From assembly GCA_045585835.1 (NCBI GenBank), contig JAZMZG010000017.1:62001-126000 (forward strand): DNA of 64,000 bases, read 5' to 3'. A program made the translations under genes and the position numbers. Of the stretch, positions 49,612 to 59,600 are shown piece by piece (position 1 is the first letter of the stretch; each line of letters begins with the position of its first letter). Below the pieces are notes generated by a model, which was given only the letters and a program-made list of their open reading frames with translations, did not search any database and was not told the DNA's origin. The stretch comes from CALCTE01 sp045585835 (lineage in GTDB: Bacteria > Bacillota > Clostridia > Oscillospirales > CAG-272).

Positions 49612-52565
49612 TATTTATCCCCTCCTTCCGTGATTTTTTTGTAGCTGTAACCGGGAATTTCGACGTAAAGCTCGAATTCCTTTTCTACGGTAATTTCTTT
49701 GCCGTTAGCGTCCTTATCAGCTACTTCGCCGATGACCTTGCCTGCTTCGTCAAGCTTATAGGAAGCACCGTAGTTTCCTTCATCATCAACGAAAATGTAA
49801 ACTGTGGATCTATCGTAGTTTACGAATATTTCGGTGCCGTTTTCGTACGTTACGCAAACGGTCTTTTTCGTGATTGCGTTGTGCTCGTCAATATATACGT
49901 TCTGCAAATCCGTGAGCACTTCGTTTATCTCGGCATAGGTCTCAACCATATCGTCAAACCAAGTCTTGTAGTCAACCGAGAAGTATTTGCTTGTCATAAT
50001 GTCGCTCTTGAGCTCATTCGTGTTCTGATAAGATACTCTGAAGAAGGGCACTGCGCCGCTTTCGATAACCTTGAGAACTGCTGCATCGTAGTCGGGTGCA
50101 GCGTTAATGGGCGAGCCCGCAAACTGAAGGCTTCCGTGTACTACCATTGAGTAGAAGGGAACCTCGCGGCTTGCATAAATGTAACGGCTGCTTTCCAAAG
50201 GTGCATCAACGATAAGGTCAGCGTACTTAAGTGCATAAGCGTTACCGCCGTCAACGAGCACCTCTCCTGCGCTTTCCTTAATTTCGGAAAGCACTATGTC
50301 AACGTAGTTTTGCGCCTCAACTCTGTTTATGGGACGCTTCTTATTATGGTCTGAGTTAAGGTCGCTGCCGAGGCTTCCGACAGAGATAGAACCTACACCG
50401 AGCTTGGTGTACTTCTTCTCTATCTTATCCCATACCTCACTCATAAATTGAGGAGATACGACGTCGCCGTTCCAAACCGTAAATCCTTGATATTCATCGT
50501 CGTATTCAAGCTTAAACGCAACTCTCTTATCAACGCGGCGGGAAATCATCTTGCTGTAGTTGAATCCGTCAAACATCGAAAGATTAAATACGTAAGAAAG
50601 CTCAACATCAGGATAAATACCAGCGTTATTTTCCTTAGCAAAAGCAAGGAAATCGGAAAGTCCGCTCTTGCCGCCCGTAGCTTTTTCAAGCTTGAGCTTG
50701 GTAAAAGGCTGCTGCTTAAATGCATCGTTTGCCCAAGAGGTATACTTAACGTTTACTCTGCCTATTCCCTTTTCCTGAAGCTCGGTTACCATCGTCTGAA
50801 GGTCATCGTAAGTGGTAAGGGGCTTCTTCACGTTCACGGGAACTCCGAGGATTCTCTCGCTGACTTCGATAGCACCGAAGGATTCTATGAAGAGAGGAAT
50901 CTTATCTTCATCGCTCTCAAGCTTATTAAGAGTTCCGATACCGGTCAAATATTCACGGTAAGCTTTTGCCATACCCGAATAATTGGCATCACTTTCAGAA
51001 AGCATTATTACCTTTACGGTGATATTGCCCGTATAACGTCTGTCGGTAACGACAGTCCACATTGAAGCATCTACTTCGCTGAACTGATTGAGTGCATAGG
51101 AGTCGTTGGGACGAGGAACGTAGGTGGTATAAGTCGTGTTATAGGGGTTGACCGTACCGCCGTGCTTCGACGTTATCGTACCGATTGCTTCACCCTCTGT
51201 GATAATAGACAAAACTGCACTGTCTTTGTTGATCTTGTTCTCAGTCGTGACTATCTCGGTTACGGGGTTTCCGTTTGCGTCGAGTACTACGTTTCCGTTT
51301 TCATCTTTGACCTCAACTCTTTCGGTGAGTGTCTCGGTCTCGGTTTTGGAAACTACCGTACCGAAAACGGGAAGTCTCATTATTTCTTGATTTGCACCGG
51401 TGAGATTGTAGTAAGCATAGTCTTGGCCGTATATCTTACCGCTAAGCTGAAGTGCCTGTTTCGATACGTCTTCGAAATTAACGATAGAGCCCGAACCGTC
51501 GGGAAGGAAGGTGTATCCGCCGGAAGCGGTCGTTCCTGCTCCGAGGTAAGGAAGGATCGTTATGTCGTCAAGTCTGTAGATCGTGCTGTCAAAACGGATA
51601 CCGTTAGCAGGTACACGGTAAGTAAGTCCGTCCTCTGTTAGATAGTACTCGATAGCGAGCTTGAAAAGAGGAGGAGCTACGTCTGTGCCCGTGTAGTTGG
51701 TCATGCTATGGTCGTCTGCCATATCTTCGAAGGTGTAATCCGTGAAGTTAACGATAGCTTTTTCGATCCAGTGAACAAGCTCCCACTGAGAAGCTTGAGA
51801 GTCGATAACGTAAACGGGCATCTTCTCCGTGATGGGATAATTGAGGAACATAGCACGCTTTTGAAGCTCCGTTACACCCTTTTTGTTGGGGTCTTTCAAC
51901 GAATACAATACGCCTTCGCCGCTGTTGTTTACGAACTTTGAAAGAAGGAACTTCGCCGATTCGCCGTCAGACGTTACAAGACCCTGTGCCGCTGCCTCCT
52001 TGAGAGGAGCGATGATCATGGTTTCAAATCTTTCCTTAGATATCCAACGGGGGGCTAAAACTCTCGTTTCGGTTCTACCCATCGTATACTCAACTCTGAC
52101 ACCGCCGGATATCTGCTTTACAACTATCTGACTCTTGCCCGTCTCAGAGTTGATTCTCATTGCGGCTTCTTCAAAGCTGTTCATCGTTGCAGATGCACCG
52201 GTGGATATCGTTGTGTAGTTTAAAAGTACTTGGCTGAAAAGCTCATATTTCTGAGTTTCCGCCGTCTTTGCGCTCGGTATATCGAAGGGGTTAGACCACA
52301 AAACCTGCTTTGTCTTTAAGTTTCTTAAAGCCATTTCACCGGTCGTTTCCTCGATATAAAGAGTGTAAGAGCCTACGGTCATACACTCGGTCATATTGTC
52401 GAGCTTTTCCTTCTCAGTAGCGTAGGAGGTCGTCAAATATTGTTGCTTTATCTTTTCGGCGTCATAAGTGACTTTTTCGGTTTCGTCGGCTGATACACCG
52501 AAAAGTGACGAAACTAAAGCCGCGATGAGAAGCGATGTTAGTAAAATAAGTATTTTTCTTTTCAT
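49611..52565 (-). CDS. Exported DUF5696 protein, probable glycosidase-fold
   Basis: A 984-residue secreted protein (signal LLIAALVSSLFGVSA, cut before DE). The first ~550 residues are beta-rich, with TFLPDGSGSIVNFED-type loops. About 555-895 looks like a TIM-barrel glycosidase core: FGAIEVSERILGVPV, GIYPDVELSYVF, SISVGSLGSDLNSDHN, EVLVDGGNAYALKYADLIVD and VPFYSMVVHGSLQFAGSP. Acidic residues sit at several strand ends, but a catalytic pair cannot be assigned. DUF5696 has no established activity to my knowledge. There is no visible wall anchor or lipobox. It is co-translated with a permease gene, which suggests work on, or delivery of, the transported glycan. Confidence 0.75.
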   Translation of the reverse strand: MKRKILILLTSLLIAALVSSLFGVSADETEKVTYDAEKIKQQYLTTSYATEKEKLDNMTECMTVGSYTLYIEETTGEMALRNLKTKQVLWSNPFDIPSAKTAETQKYELFSQVLLNYTTISTGASATMNSFEEAAMRINSETGKSQIVVKQISGGVRVEYTMGRTETRVLAPRWISKERFETMIIAPLKEAAAQGLVTSDGESAKFLLSKFVNNSGEGVLYSLKDPNKKGVTELQKRAMFLNYPITEKMPVYVIDSQASQWELVHWIEKAIVNFTDYTFEDMADDHSMTNYTGTDVAPPLFKLAIEYYLTEDGLTYRVPANGIRFDSTIYRLDDITILPYLGAGTTASGGYTFLPDGSGSIVNFEDVSKQALQLSGKIYGQDYAYYNLTGANQEIMRLPVFGTVVSKTETETLTERVEVKDENGNVVLDANGNPVTEIVTTENKINKDSAVLSIITEGEAIGTITSKHGGTVNPYNTTYTTYVPRPNDSYALNQFSEVDASMWTVVTDRRYTGNITVKVIMLSESDANYSGMAKAYREYLTGIGTLNKLESDEDKIPLFIESFGAIEVSERILGVPVNVKKPLTTYDDLQTMVTELQEKGIGRVNVKYTSWANDAFKQQPFTKLKLEKATGGKSGLSDFLAFAKENNAGIYPDVELSYVFNLSMFDGFNYSKMISRRVDKRVAFKLEYDDEYQGFTVWNGDVVSPQFMSEVWDKIEKKYTKLGVGSISVGSLGSDLNSDHNKKRPINRVEAQNYVDIVLSEIKESAGEVLVDGGNAYALKYADLIVDAPLESSRYIYASREVPFYSMVVHGSLQFAGSPINAAPDYDAAVLKVIESGAVPFFRVSYQNTNELKSDIMTSKYFSVDYKTWFDDMVETYAEINEVLTDLQNVYIDEHNAITKKTVCVTYENGTEIFVNYDRSTVYIFVDDEGNYGASYKLDEAGKVIGEVADKDANGKEITVEKEFELYVEIPGYSYKKITEGGDK

Positions 52566-52581
52566 CTCTTACGTCTCCTTT

Positions 52582-54777
52582 CTACTGCATTCGGAATGAT
52601 ATCTCAATGACTATGTTACTGATAAACGTGTATATCTTCGTTACAAGTCCCGAGAAAAGTACGCCTATAAACATTATTACCATTACGGCAACTATAGAGC
52701 CGAGGGCTGTAATAATACCCTTTGCAAAAGAATAGTCGTGAGTTGTCATGGCACCCAAAACTATAAGTCCGCCCATCCAGATAACGCCGATACTTGTTAT
52801 CATCGTTACCATTGATGCCTCTTGCTGTGTTACCATATTCGAAAGAATCGTGGAGAAGAACAGCATTATGGGGTAAGGTAATAAAGCATAAGATGTTGCG
52901 ATAAAGATGTTTTTGAGAGTTCCTTCTCCGTCAAACAAGGTGGTAAGGCACCAGTTACCTATGCACCAAAGGAAGAGAGGGAGTAAAACTGCTACAAATT
53001 CAAGAAGAATGTTTACGCCGTTTCCTTCGGTATTGAAAAGATAACCGGCTGCGAGAGAGTGGAACATATCCACAAGTATCGTAAGTCCCACGAAGGTCCA
53101 AGCCGCTCTCATCGAACCTCTCTTCTCGTGCTTCAGATCCCAGAAGCCGTCGAAGGGGTGGAGCATAACGTGGAAGCCGTATGCGAGCTCTTCGTAATAC
53201 TTGCTCTTTCTTCCGTTCTTGTGAGTTGCCGCTTTGTTTATCTTGCCTACCAAGCCAAAGAATTTGACTAAAAGCACAAGAACAACCAAAACGACGATCA
53301 CCATTACCAAGAGATATTTTCTGATTATCTCTTTACGGGTTGCTTGGAATGCATCGGACCAGCTTTCGGTTTCGTATGCAAATTCGAAGTATTCCATAGC
53401 TTCTTCGTATTCGCCCGAGCGAAGAAGCGCTCTTCCGATTCCTATGTATGCAAGGTCGAAGTTGTTATTCATCTTCAAAACTTCGCGCCAATCGTTTATA
53501 GCCTCGTCGTATTTACGGTTTTGCTGATTTTGCAAAGCATTCGCAAGAAGGTCACCGTAGGTGGTTCTTGTAAATACTTGGAAGTTATCGGCGTTCTTAT
53601 CGAGAACGATAAGGTCGGTTCCATGATATGCAATACACTCGATGCTTTGGAGAGTGCCCTCTTGGTTACCCGTATTACCAAACGCCCAAAGCATATTTCC
53701 GTTTTGGTCATAGGTATAGATTCTTTGACGCTTTTCGTCAACTATACTCCAAGTTTCATCGGGACCGAGTGCAACGTCGATTATCTTTGAAGCACCGATG
53801 ATAGTGTTATACTGTGTAGCGTATTTCATTACGTTAAGTTCACCGGAGGGCGGGAAAAATCCCGAACGGTACATAACGTCGATACCCGAAAGGTTAAGCT
53901 TCTTTACGGGGGCATATTTTTCGGTGATATCCTTACCGACGATAGCCGCTTGCTGTTTTGACTCGTCAATAGACGAGGTCGTAACGTATACAAAGCCGTC
54001 TTTGTCTATCGTGATGTTATTAAACTCGGTAGGAACGTATCTTTCGGATGCCGCCTGCTGTGCGTCCGTTTGGAAATATCTCCAAAGGATGTCGAAAGCA
54101 TCAACGGTTGCCTTTTGCGCACCGATATATCCAAGGAAGGTTCCGTCTTCCTTGAGCGTGATGATACCCATGTAGGTCGTAGAGGATACGACGTAAATAC
54201 GTCCCGCATCGTCTACCGCCAATGCAATAGGCTTATAAAGTGCATCATCTTCGATAGCTTCGCTCTCGGGCTCCCCTATCTCTCTTACGAAGTTGCCTTG
54301 CATATCGAATACTACTATACGGTAGTTACCCATATCGGCAACGTAGATAAGTCCGTCTTCCTCTTCGCCGTTTGCAACGTCTTCTGCTGTGCCGTTTGTT
54401 TTAACGAACACGCCTTGGCACTCGGAAAGAGTATCGGGAACACCCTGTGCGTTAATGAATTCGTTTATTTCCAAAACAACTTCATAACGAGAATTGTTTT
54501 TGGCTATCTTGAGGACTCTGCTGTTTGAGCCGTCTACAATATATAAATTATTGTAGTCGTCAACAAAGATATCGCTGGGGTTGTCAAGTGCAACGTCAAG
54601 ACCGAGATCTGCGGAATCAATAGTGTCATAAGGAACATAAGCCGCAGGAGAGCTTTGCATATTTCCCGTGTAGGAATACGTAAAGGTTTGGTAAGGCGTT
54701 ATAGCGGATACGGGGAAGCATCCGATCGCAAGCGCGATTACAAGCGCAACGATCAAAATTTTTGTAATCTTTTTCAC
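52582..54777 (-). CDS. NHL beta-propeller - TPR - YIP1 membrane protein
   Basis: A 731-residue protein with a signal-like N-terminus (VALVIALAIGCFPVSA). Residues ~50-420 carry NHL-type blades (NPSDIFVDDYNNLYIVDG, GLIYVADMGNYRIVVFD, RIYTYDQNGNMLWAFG). About 430-490 is a TPR unit (DLAYIGIGRALLRSGEYEEA), then a membrane helix (~505-525) and a YIP1-type five-helix domain (~560-725). The propeller and TPR should face outside. Such proteins recur with DUF5696 and ABC genes, but the function is unknown. Placement between the two permease pairs suggests a scaffold or sensor linking them. Confidence 0.78.
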   Translation of the reverse strand: MKKITKILIVALVIALAIGCFPVSAITPYQTFTYSYTGNMQSSPAAYVPYDTIDSADLGLDVALDNPSDIFVDDYNNLYIVDGSNSRVLKIAKNNSRYEVVLEINEFINAQGVPDTLSECQGVFVKTNGTAEDVANGEEEDGLIYVADMGNYRIVVFDMQGNFVREIGEPESEAIEDDALYKPIALAVDDAGRIYVVSSTTYMGIITLKEDGTFLGYIGAQKATVDAFDILWRYFQTDAQQAASERYVPTEFNNITIDKDGFVYVTTSSIDESKQQAAIVGKDITEKYAPVKKLNLSGIDVMYRSGFFPPSGELNVMKYATQYNTIIGASKIIDVALGPDETWSIVDEKRQRIYTYDQNGNMLWAFGNTGNQEGTLQSIECIAYHGTDLIVLDKNADNFQVFTRTTYGDLLANALQNQQNRKYDEAINDWREVLKMNNNFDLAYIGIGRALLRSGEYEEAMEYFEFAYETESWSDAFQATRKEIIRKYLLVMVIVVLVVLVLLVKFFGLVGKINKAATHKNGRKSKYYEELAYGFHVMLHPFDGFWDLKHEKRGSMRAAWTFVGLTILVDMFHSLAAGYLFNTEGNGVNILLEFVAVLLPLFLWCIGNWCLTTLFDGEGTLKNIFIATSYALLPYPIMLFFSTILSNMVTQQEASMVTMITSIGVIWMGGLIVLGAMTTHDYSFAKGIITALGSIVAVMVIMFIGVLFSGLVTKIYTFISNIVIEISFRMQ

Positions 54778-54791
54778 TTTGCTTCCCTCCT

Positions 54792-55724
54792 TTAGTCTTT
54801 CATACCGGACGACGACATAGTTTCAATGATGTTACTCTGCGTAATAAGGAATACTATACAGGGAACAAGCATTTCTACTATAAGTGCCGCCGCACTTGCA
54901 CCGGCACGGACGATACCTGCCGACACGATCTGCTTAACAGCGTAGTTAAACGACTTGAGCTGCTCGGAATAAATGTAAACCGTAGCACCGCTGTTCCAAA
55001 GGCCTTGGAAAGAGAAAACGATAAGCGTCAGCCAAGCGGGTTTAACTGCAGGCATTGCGATCTGCCAATAAATCCTGAGCTCTCCGGCACCGTCAATTCT
55101 TGCAGCTTCGAGAATCGAATCGGGTACGTTGGTCTCCATAAACTGCTTGATAAGGTAAAGTCCCAAGGTAGTACAGAAGGCGGGAACTATTACAGTATAA
55201 AGCGTGTCGATCCAACCGAGCACCGAGAACGTAAGGAAGTTTGCGATAGTCGTAACGGTTGAATGGAACATAAGCGAAAGGACTATCATCTGGAACATCC
55301 AACCTCTGCCGGGAAACTTAATCTTCGCAAGTGCGTAAGCGGCAAGGGAGGAAAGTACAAGGTTACCGAAAGTACCGAGCACCGAAATGAGAATCGTGTT
55401 GAACAAGTATCTTGAGAAAGGTACCCAAGACGAGCTCATAAGTGCAAACAAATCGGTGTAGTTGTTAAAGGTAGGCTTTGAAACCCAAAAACGAGGAGGG
55501 AATATCCACAATTCGTCAAGAGGCTTCAAGGACTGAATTATTGCGTAATAGGTGGGAATGATCATCGCAAATCCCAAAATAGCGAGGAATACACCTACGC
55601 CGATGTTTCCGCCGAGTGAACGGTTAACGGTTCTGTAGCGCTTTGAGTAACGTTCTTTTTTCTTCTTGGGAACGATTTCCTCAGTTGCCGCAGGAGCCTT
55701 TTTAACTGAAGCAGAATTCATCAC
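54792..55724 (-). CDS. Carbohydrate ABC transporter permease, MalG-type (first pair)
   Basis: A 310-residue permease with a basic N-terminus, six helices and EAA loop ILEAARIDGAGELRIYWQI. PPRFWVSKPTFNNYTDLF after the first helix is typical of the LacG/MsmG branch that imports oligosaccharides. The start overlaps the stop of the MalF-type partner (ATGA). Confidence 0.92.
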   Translation of the reverse strand: MMNSASVKKAPAATEEIVPKKKKERYSKRYRTVNRSLGGNIGVGVFLAILGFAMIIPTYYAIIQSLKPLDELWIFPPRFWVSKPTFNNYTDLFALMSSSWVPFSRYLFNTILISVLGTFGNLVLSSLAAYALAKIKFPGRGWMFQMIVLSLMFHSTVTTIANFLTFSVLGWIDTLYTVIVPAFCTTLGLYLIKQFMETNVPDSILEAARIDGAGELRIYWQIAMPAVKPAWLTLIVFSFQGLWNSGATVYIYSEQLKSFNYAVKQIVSAGIVRAGASAAALIVEMLVPCIVFLITQSNIIETMSSSGMKD

Positions 55725-56671
55725 TTACCCACCTTTCTTAACATTTTCTTGATGAGGATATTACATCCGACCATCATTATAAACAATATAGTTGCTATTG
55801 CGGATGCATAACCGGTTTCAAAACGCTGTCCGCCGAAGTCTTCCAAATGGTGCATTATCGTCCAAGCTGTATACTCTGTGCTGGGGAAGCCGCAGAGTGC
55901 GGTGATAACGGCACCGAAGCCGAAGGACTGTGTAATGGACATAACCGCACCGAACATAAGCTGTTCTCTCATTGAAGGGAGAGTTATGTACCAAAGCTCT
56001 TGCCATCTGTTCTTGAGTCCGTCTACGGCACCTGCTTCGTAAAGGCTTCTGTCAACACCCTGAAGACCTGCGATAAACGAAAGGAACGTTGTACCGAGCG
56101 AGGTCCAAAGTGCGACTACGATTACGAGAGGCATAATGTACGAGGAGTCGAAGAAGAAGTTTATCGGCTCCGTTATAAGACTCATTTCCAATAAAAGCGA
56201 GTTTACAACACCGTATTGGTCACCGGAGAAGAAGATGGTGAATATGAGGTAAAGCTGTCCCGAAATACTCGGTGAATAGAATATAAACGTTACTATCGCA
56301 CGGAGTTTGGGATGCATATCGTTGATAAACCAAGCGATAAAGAGCGAAATCAAATATGATGCGGGGCCCGTGATCGCCGCAAAAATGAGAGTGTTCTTTA
56401 TGGCGATTATAAATACGTCGTCATCAAGAAGAAGTCTCGTGTAGTTATCTAAAAACAACCACTTGGGAGCTTCGATCATATTGAATTCCGTAAAGGAAAG
56501 AACGAATGAAAGTAAAACGGGAAATACCGTAAACAGCGTAAAAAGAATCATAAAGGGAGCTATCATAAAGTAGCCGACCTTGTTTACCCTCATATTACGG
56601 CGGAGGAGCTGACCTTTCGTCATTTCGCTGACGGGTATTTCTATCTTTTGCTTTTTCTTAACATCTGTCAT
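55721..56671 (-). CDS. Carbohydrate ABC transporter permease, MalF-type (first pair)
   Basis: A 316-residue permease with six helices. The EAA loop is SLYEAGAVDGLKNRWQELWY, and TEFNMIEAPKWLFLDNYTRL follows the first helix as in LacF/MsmF permeases. It lies 23 bases downstream of the binding-protein gene and overlaps its MalG partner by four bases. Confidence 0.92.
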   Translation of the reverse strand: MTDVKKKQKIEIPVSEMTKGQLLRRNMRVNKVGYFMIAPFMILFTLFTVFPVLLSFVLSFTEFNMIEAPKWLFLDNYTRLLLDDDVFIIAIKNTLIFAAITGPASYLISLFIAWFINDMHPKLRAIVTFIFYSPSISGQLYLIFTIFFSGDQYGVVNSLLLEMSLITEPINFFFDSSYIMPLVIVVALWTSLGTTFLSFIAGLQGVDRSLYEAGAVDGLKNRWQELWYITLPSMREQLMFGAVMSITQSFGFGAVITALCGFPSTEYTAWTIMHHLEDFGGQRFETGYASAIATILFIMMVGCNILIKKMLRKVGK

Positions 56672-56694
56672 GACTTGTCTCCTTCCTTATAATA

Positions 56695-59600
56695 CTATTG
56701 TAAACTGTTTCCGAAGAGTCTTTCGTACTCTTCGAGAGTGTAAAGTCGGCCGTCCGGTGCAAGCTTCATTCCCTCTTTATCGGGAGTGAGAGTTTCATCG
56801 TCGTTTACGATGAAGTCATCCATCGTTGCAAGCTCGAATTCCTTACGCTTTCTGTTAAGCTCTGCGTTTATCTCATCAATGTAGCTGTTCATTTCCTGAA
56901 CTGCGTCTTTCTTTTCGTTATATACCGCTTGATAAGCAAAGGTTACATAACGGGTGATGATGTATCCGCCGGGCATTTCGGGTTTTGCGGAAAGAGCCTT
57001 AAACTGATTTTCAATGTTACTGTATTCGCTCTTCGTCCAAGGCAAGTTCGCAAGTGCTTCCTTGTTTGCGGTGAAGTACTTAGCACCGTCACCCATAATG
57101 GAAACTACTTCGCTACCGAAATTTGCCTGAGCTTCTTTTCCGCTCCACCACTTAACGAATTCCCATTCCTTCTGATAGTTGTGGTTTTCATCCTTGCTCT
57201 GAATAATTACCGTTGCGGTTGCGGTAACGGGTGATGAGTAGTCAATGGTTCCGTCCTCTCGAGGAGTTCCGGGAACGGCTACCATACCCCAAAGTCCCGC
57301 AATTTCGGGAGCAAAGAGTGTAAGCTCGTTATAAAGCGCAATATCCTGAATACCTACAGGCATTTCACCCGTTCTGAAACGGTTGGGGAAGCTATAGGTG
57401 AGAGGTAAGTCGTAAAGCGTGATGAGGTCGCACATCTTCTTAAAGCAAGAAAGTGCAGTGTTGGAGTCGAGATTTATCTGCATACCGGAAAGCTCCGACG
57501 TCGTACCGTCGGCATTGTTTACCGTATACGTTTTGTAAAGCTCGTCGCCCGTTTGGAACTGGAACAGATAAAGTCCCTGCTCACCTACGGGATAACCGAT
57601 ATCAAGCTTATTTGCCAATACGGCAGGTATCAAATCGTAGAAATCATCCCACGTCTGAGGGATCTCAAGTCCAAGCTCAAGAAGAATGTCCGCTCTGTAG
57701 AAGAGCATCGGGAAGTTCATCGTCATCGGCAAACCATATACCTTATCGTACATAGTGAGAGGAATGGTCGCCGCAGGATAATACTGCTCTAACGTTTCAT
57801 CGAGATCTTCAAATTCATTAAGGGGATGTATCGCACTTCTTATAGCGTAGTTAATAACATCGGAGCTTGCAAGTCCGATCATTACGTCGGGACCTACACC
57901 CGCCAAAATGGAGGGAAGCAAGCTGCCGCCCGCAACGAGCTTGAAGTTGACCGCAATACCCGTATTCGGCGTGAAGTCATTATCTATCATCTGTCTTATA
58001 ACGGATGCTCGGTCACGGTCTACCTGATACCATACTTCAACGATCTCGTCCTCGTCCATTTCTCCGAGGTCAACCGTTACGCCTACTGATGTATAATCGG
58101 TAAAGAAGGACATTATGAAGCTCTTGAATTCAAATCCGAGCGATTCGAACATTCCCGCTTTACCCTTGTAATCCTTGGGGATCTCGGTTTCTGCGGGGGT
58201 AAGAATTATGTAGTCGATCGTAAGAGGCTGCTTGCTTACGCTTTGGAGCCACGTACCGATAGTACCTACGTCGGACTTGAGTCTGTCGAGGTTTCTCGCA
58301 ATAAGGTCTGTATCGTAGCCTATCTTCTTGCACAGATAAGCAGTCTTTTGAAGTGTTGCCGTGTTAGAACCGGACTCACCTACTATTTGCGTGAGCTGGT
58401 CTGCGATGCTGTAGAGGTTTTCGCTCTCTGCACGAAGTCCTCTTACAACTTCGGGAAGGTTTTTGATAAACTGATAGTCGATATACGCGTCGGGATCTGA
58501 GCCTGTGAGCATCAATATCTCAAGGTACATATCGTTGATGTGCGAGTTAACGTTGGAAACTTGGGAAAGTATGTCTCCCATATCACCCAAAACTACCTCG
58601 AAGGTGATCGTGTGAGTTCCCTTTGTGAAGTAAAACTCATAAGGATTGCCTTCATTATCGGAAAGAGAGTCAAGCTGCCAACCGCGGTTGTAGTTGAATC
58701 TGAGAGCCGAAGCCTCGTCAAAGGGGCATACGCCGTCGATGAGAAGCTTTCTTGAAGTGAAAAGACCCTCCATCGTCGATTGCATAAAGCGCATCGAAAT
58801 GTTGTAGTATCCGTCCTCGGGAATCTCAACGTCGTAGCTTATCCACTGACCTATCTCCTGCCACTTTCCGCCGCCGATAACGTTAAGTCTCGTCTGCGAG
58901 GGGTCTTGGGGAGAAGTGATAGCGGAGCTTCTGTCGTTGGAAGGATAGATGGACTTATCGGAAGTGGAAGAGGGGAACTCCGCTTCAATGTATACCATAC
59001 CGCTTGCGTTGTTCGCCTTGCCGTCATTTGCACTCTTATAAGCCTCATACGTATCGAGCTTCTCGGGAGCGCCGAGAGTAAGGCTTCTCAAATAGAACTC
59101 TTCTCTTACAGCTTCAAGAGATATCTCGTGCGTACCTTCGGAGAAGTAGAAAAGGAAAGGTTCGCTCTCGTATCCCGTAGAGTCCATAAAGTGCTTCTCG
59201 CGGAAGTTGTTTTTTATCTGTTCCTTGCCAAGACGGATATCGTTTCCGTTGGTATCCCACTTGAATGCGGGATAAGGAATAAACTTGTCACCGGAGATGC
59301 CCATTACTCTGTCGGTGTACTTGATTATTCCGTCAGAGTCGAGGTATTTGTGTCCGTCCTTGTCAACAAGCTGCTTTCCATCGGCACCGGTAGAAAGAAC
59401 TTCGTAGTCCTCTGCGGTGAGATACGTATCCTTCCAAGCTCTCGAAAACTCGAGTGAACGAGCCTCGGAGAAAGGAAGCACTCCGTCGATACGGAAGCAT
59501 CTTTCGATAGTTGAGTCGCTCTTAAATTCCGTGCCGTCGGTGTAATAGTCAGCCTTTATGGTGTAAAGACCTGCCTTGCCCTCGGGAATCGTTACGATAA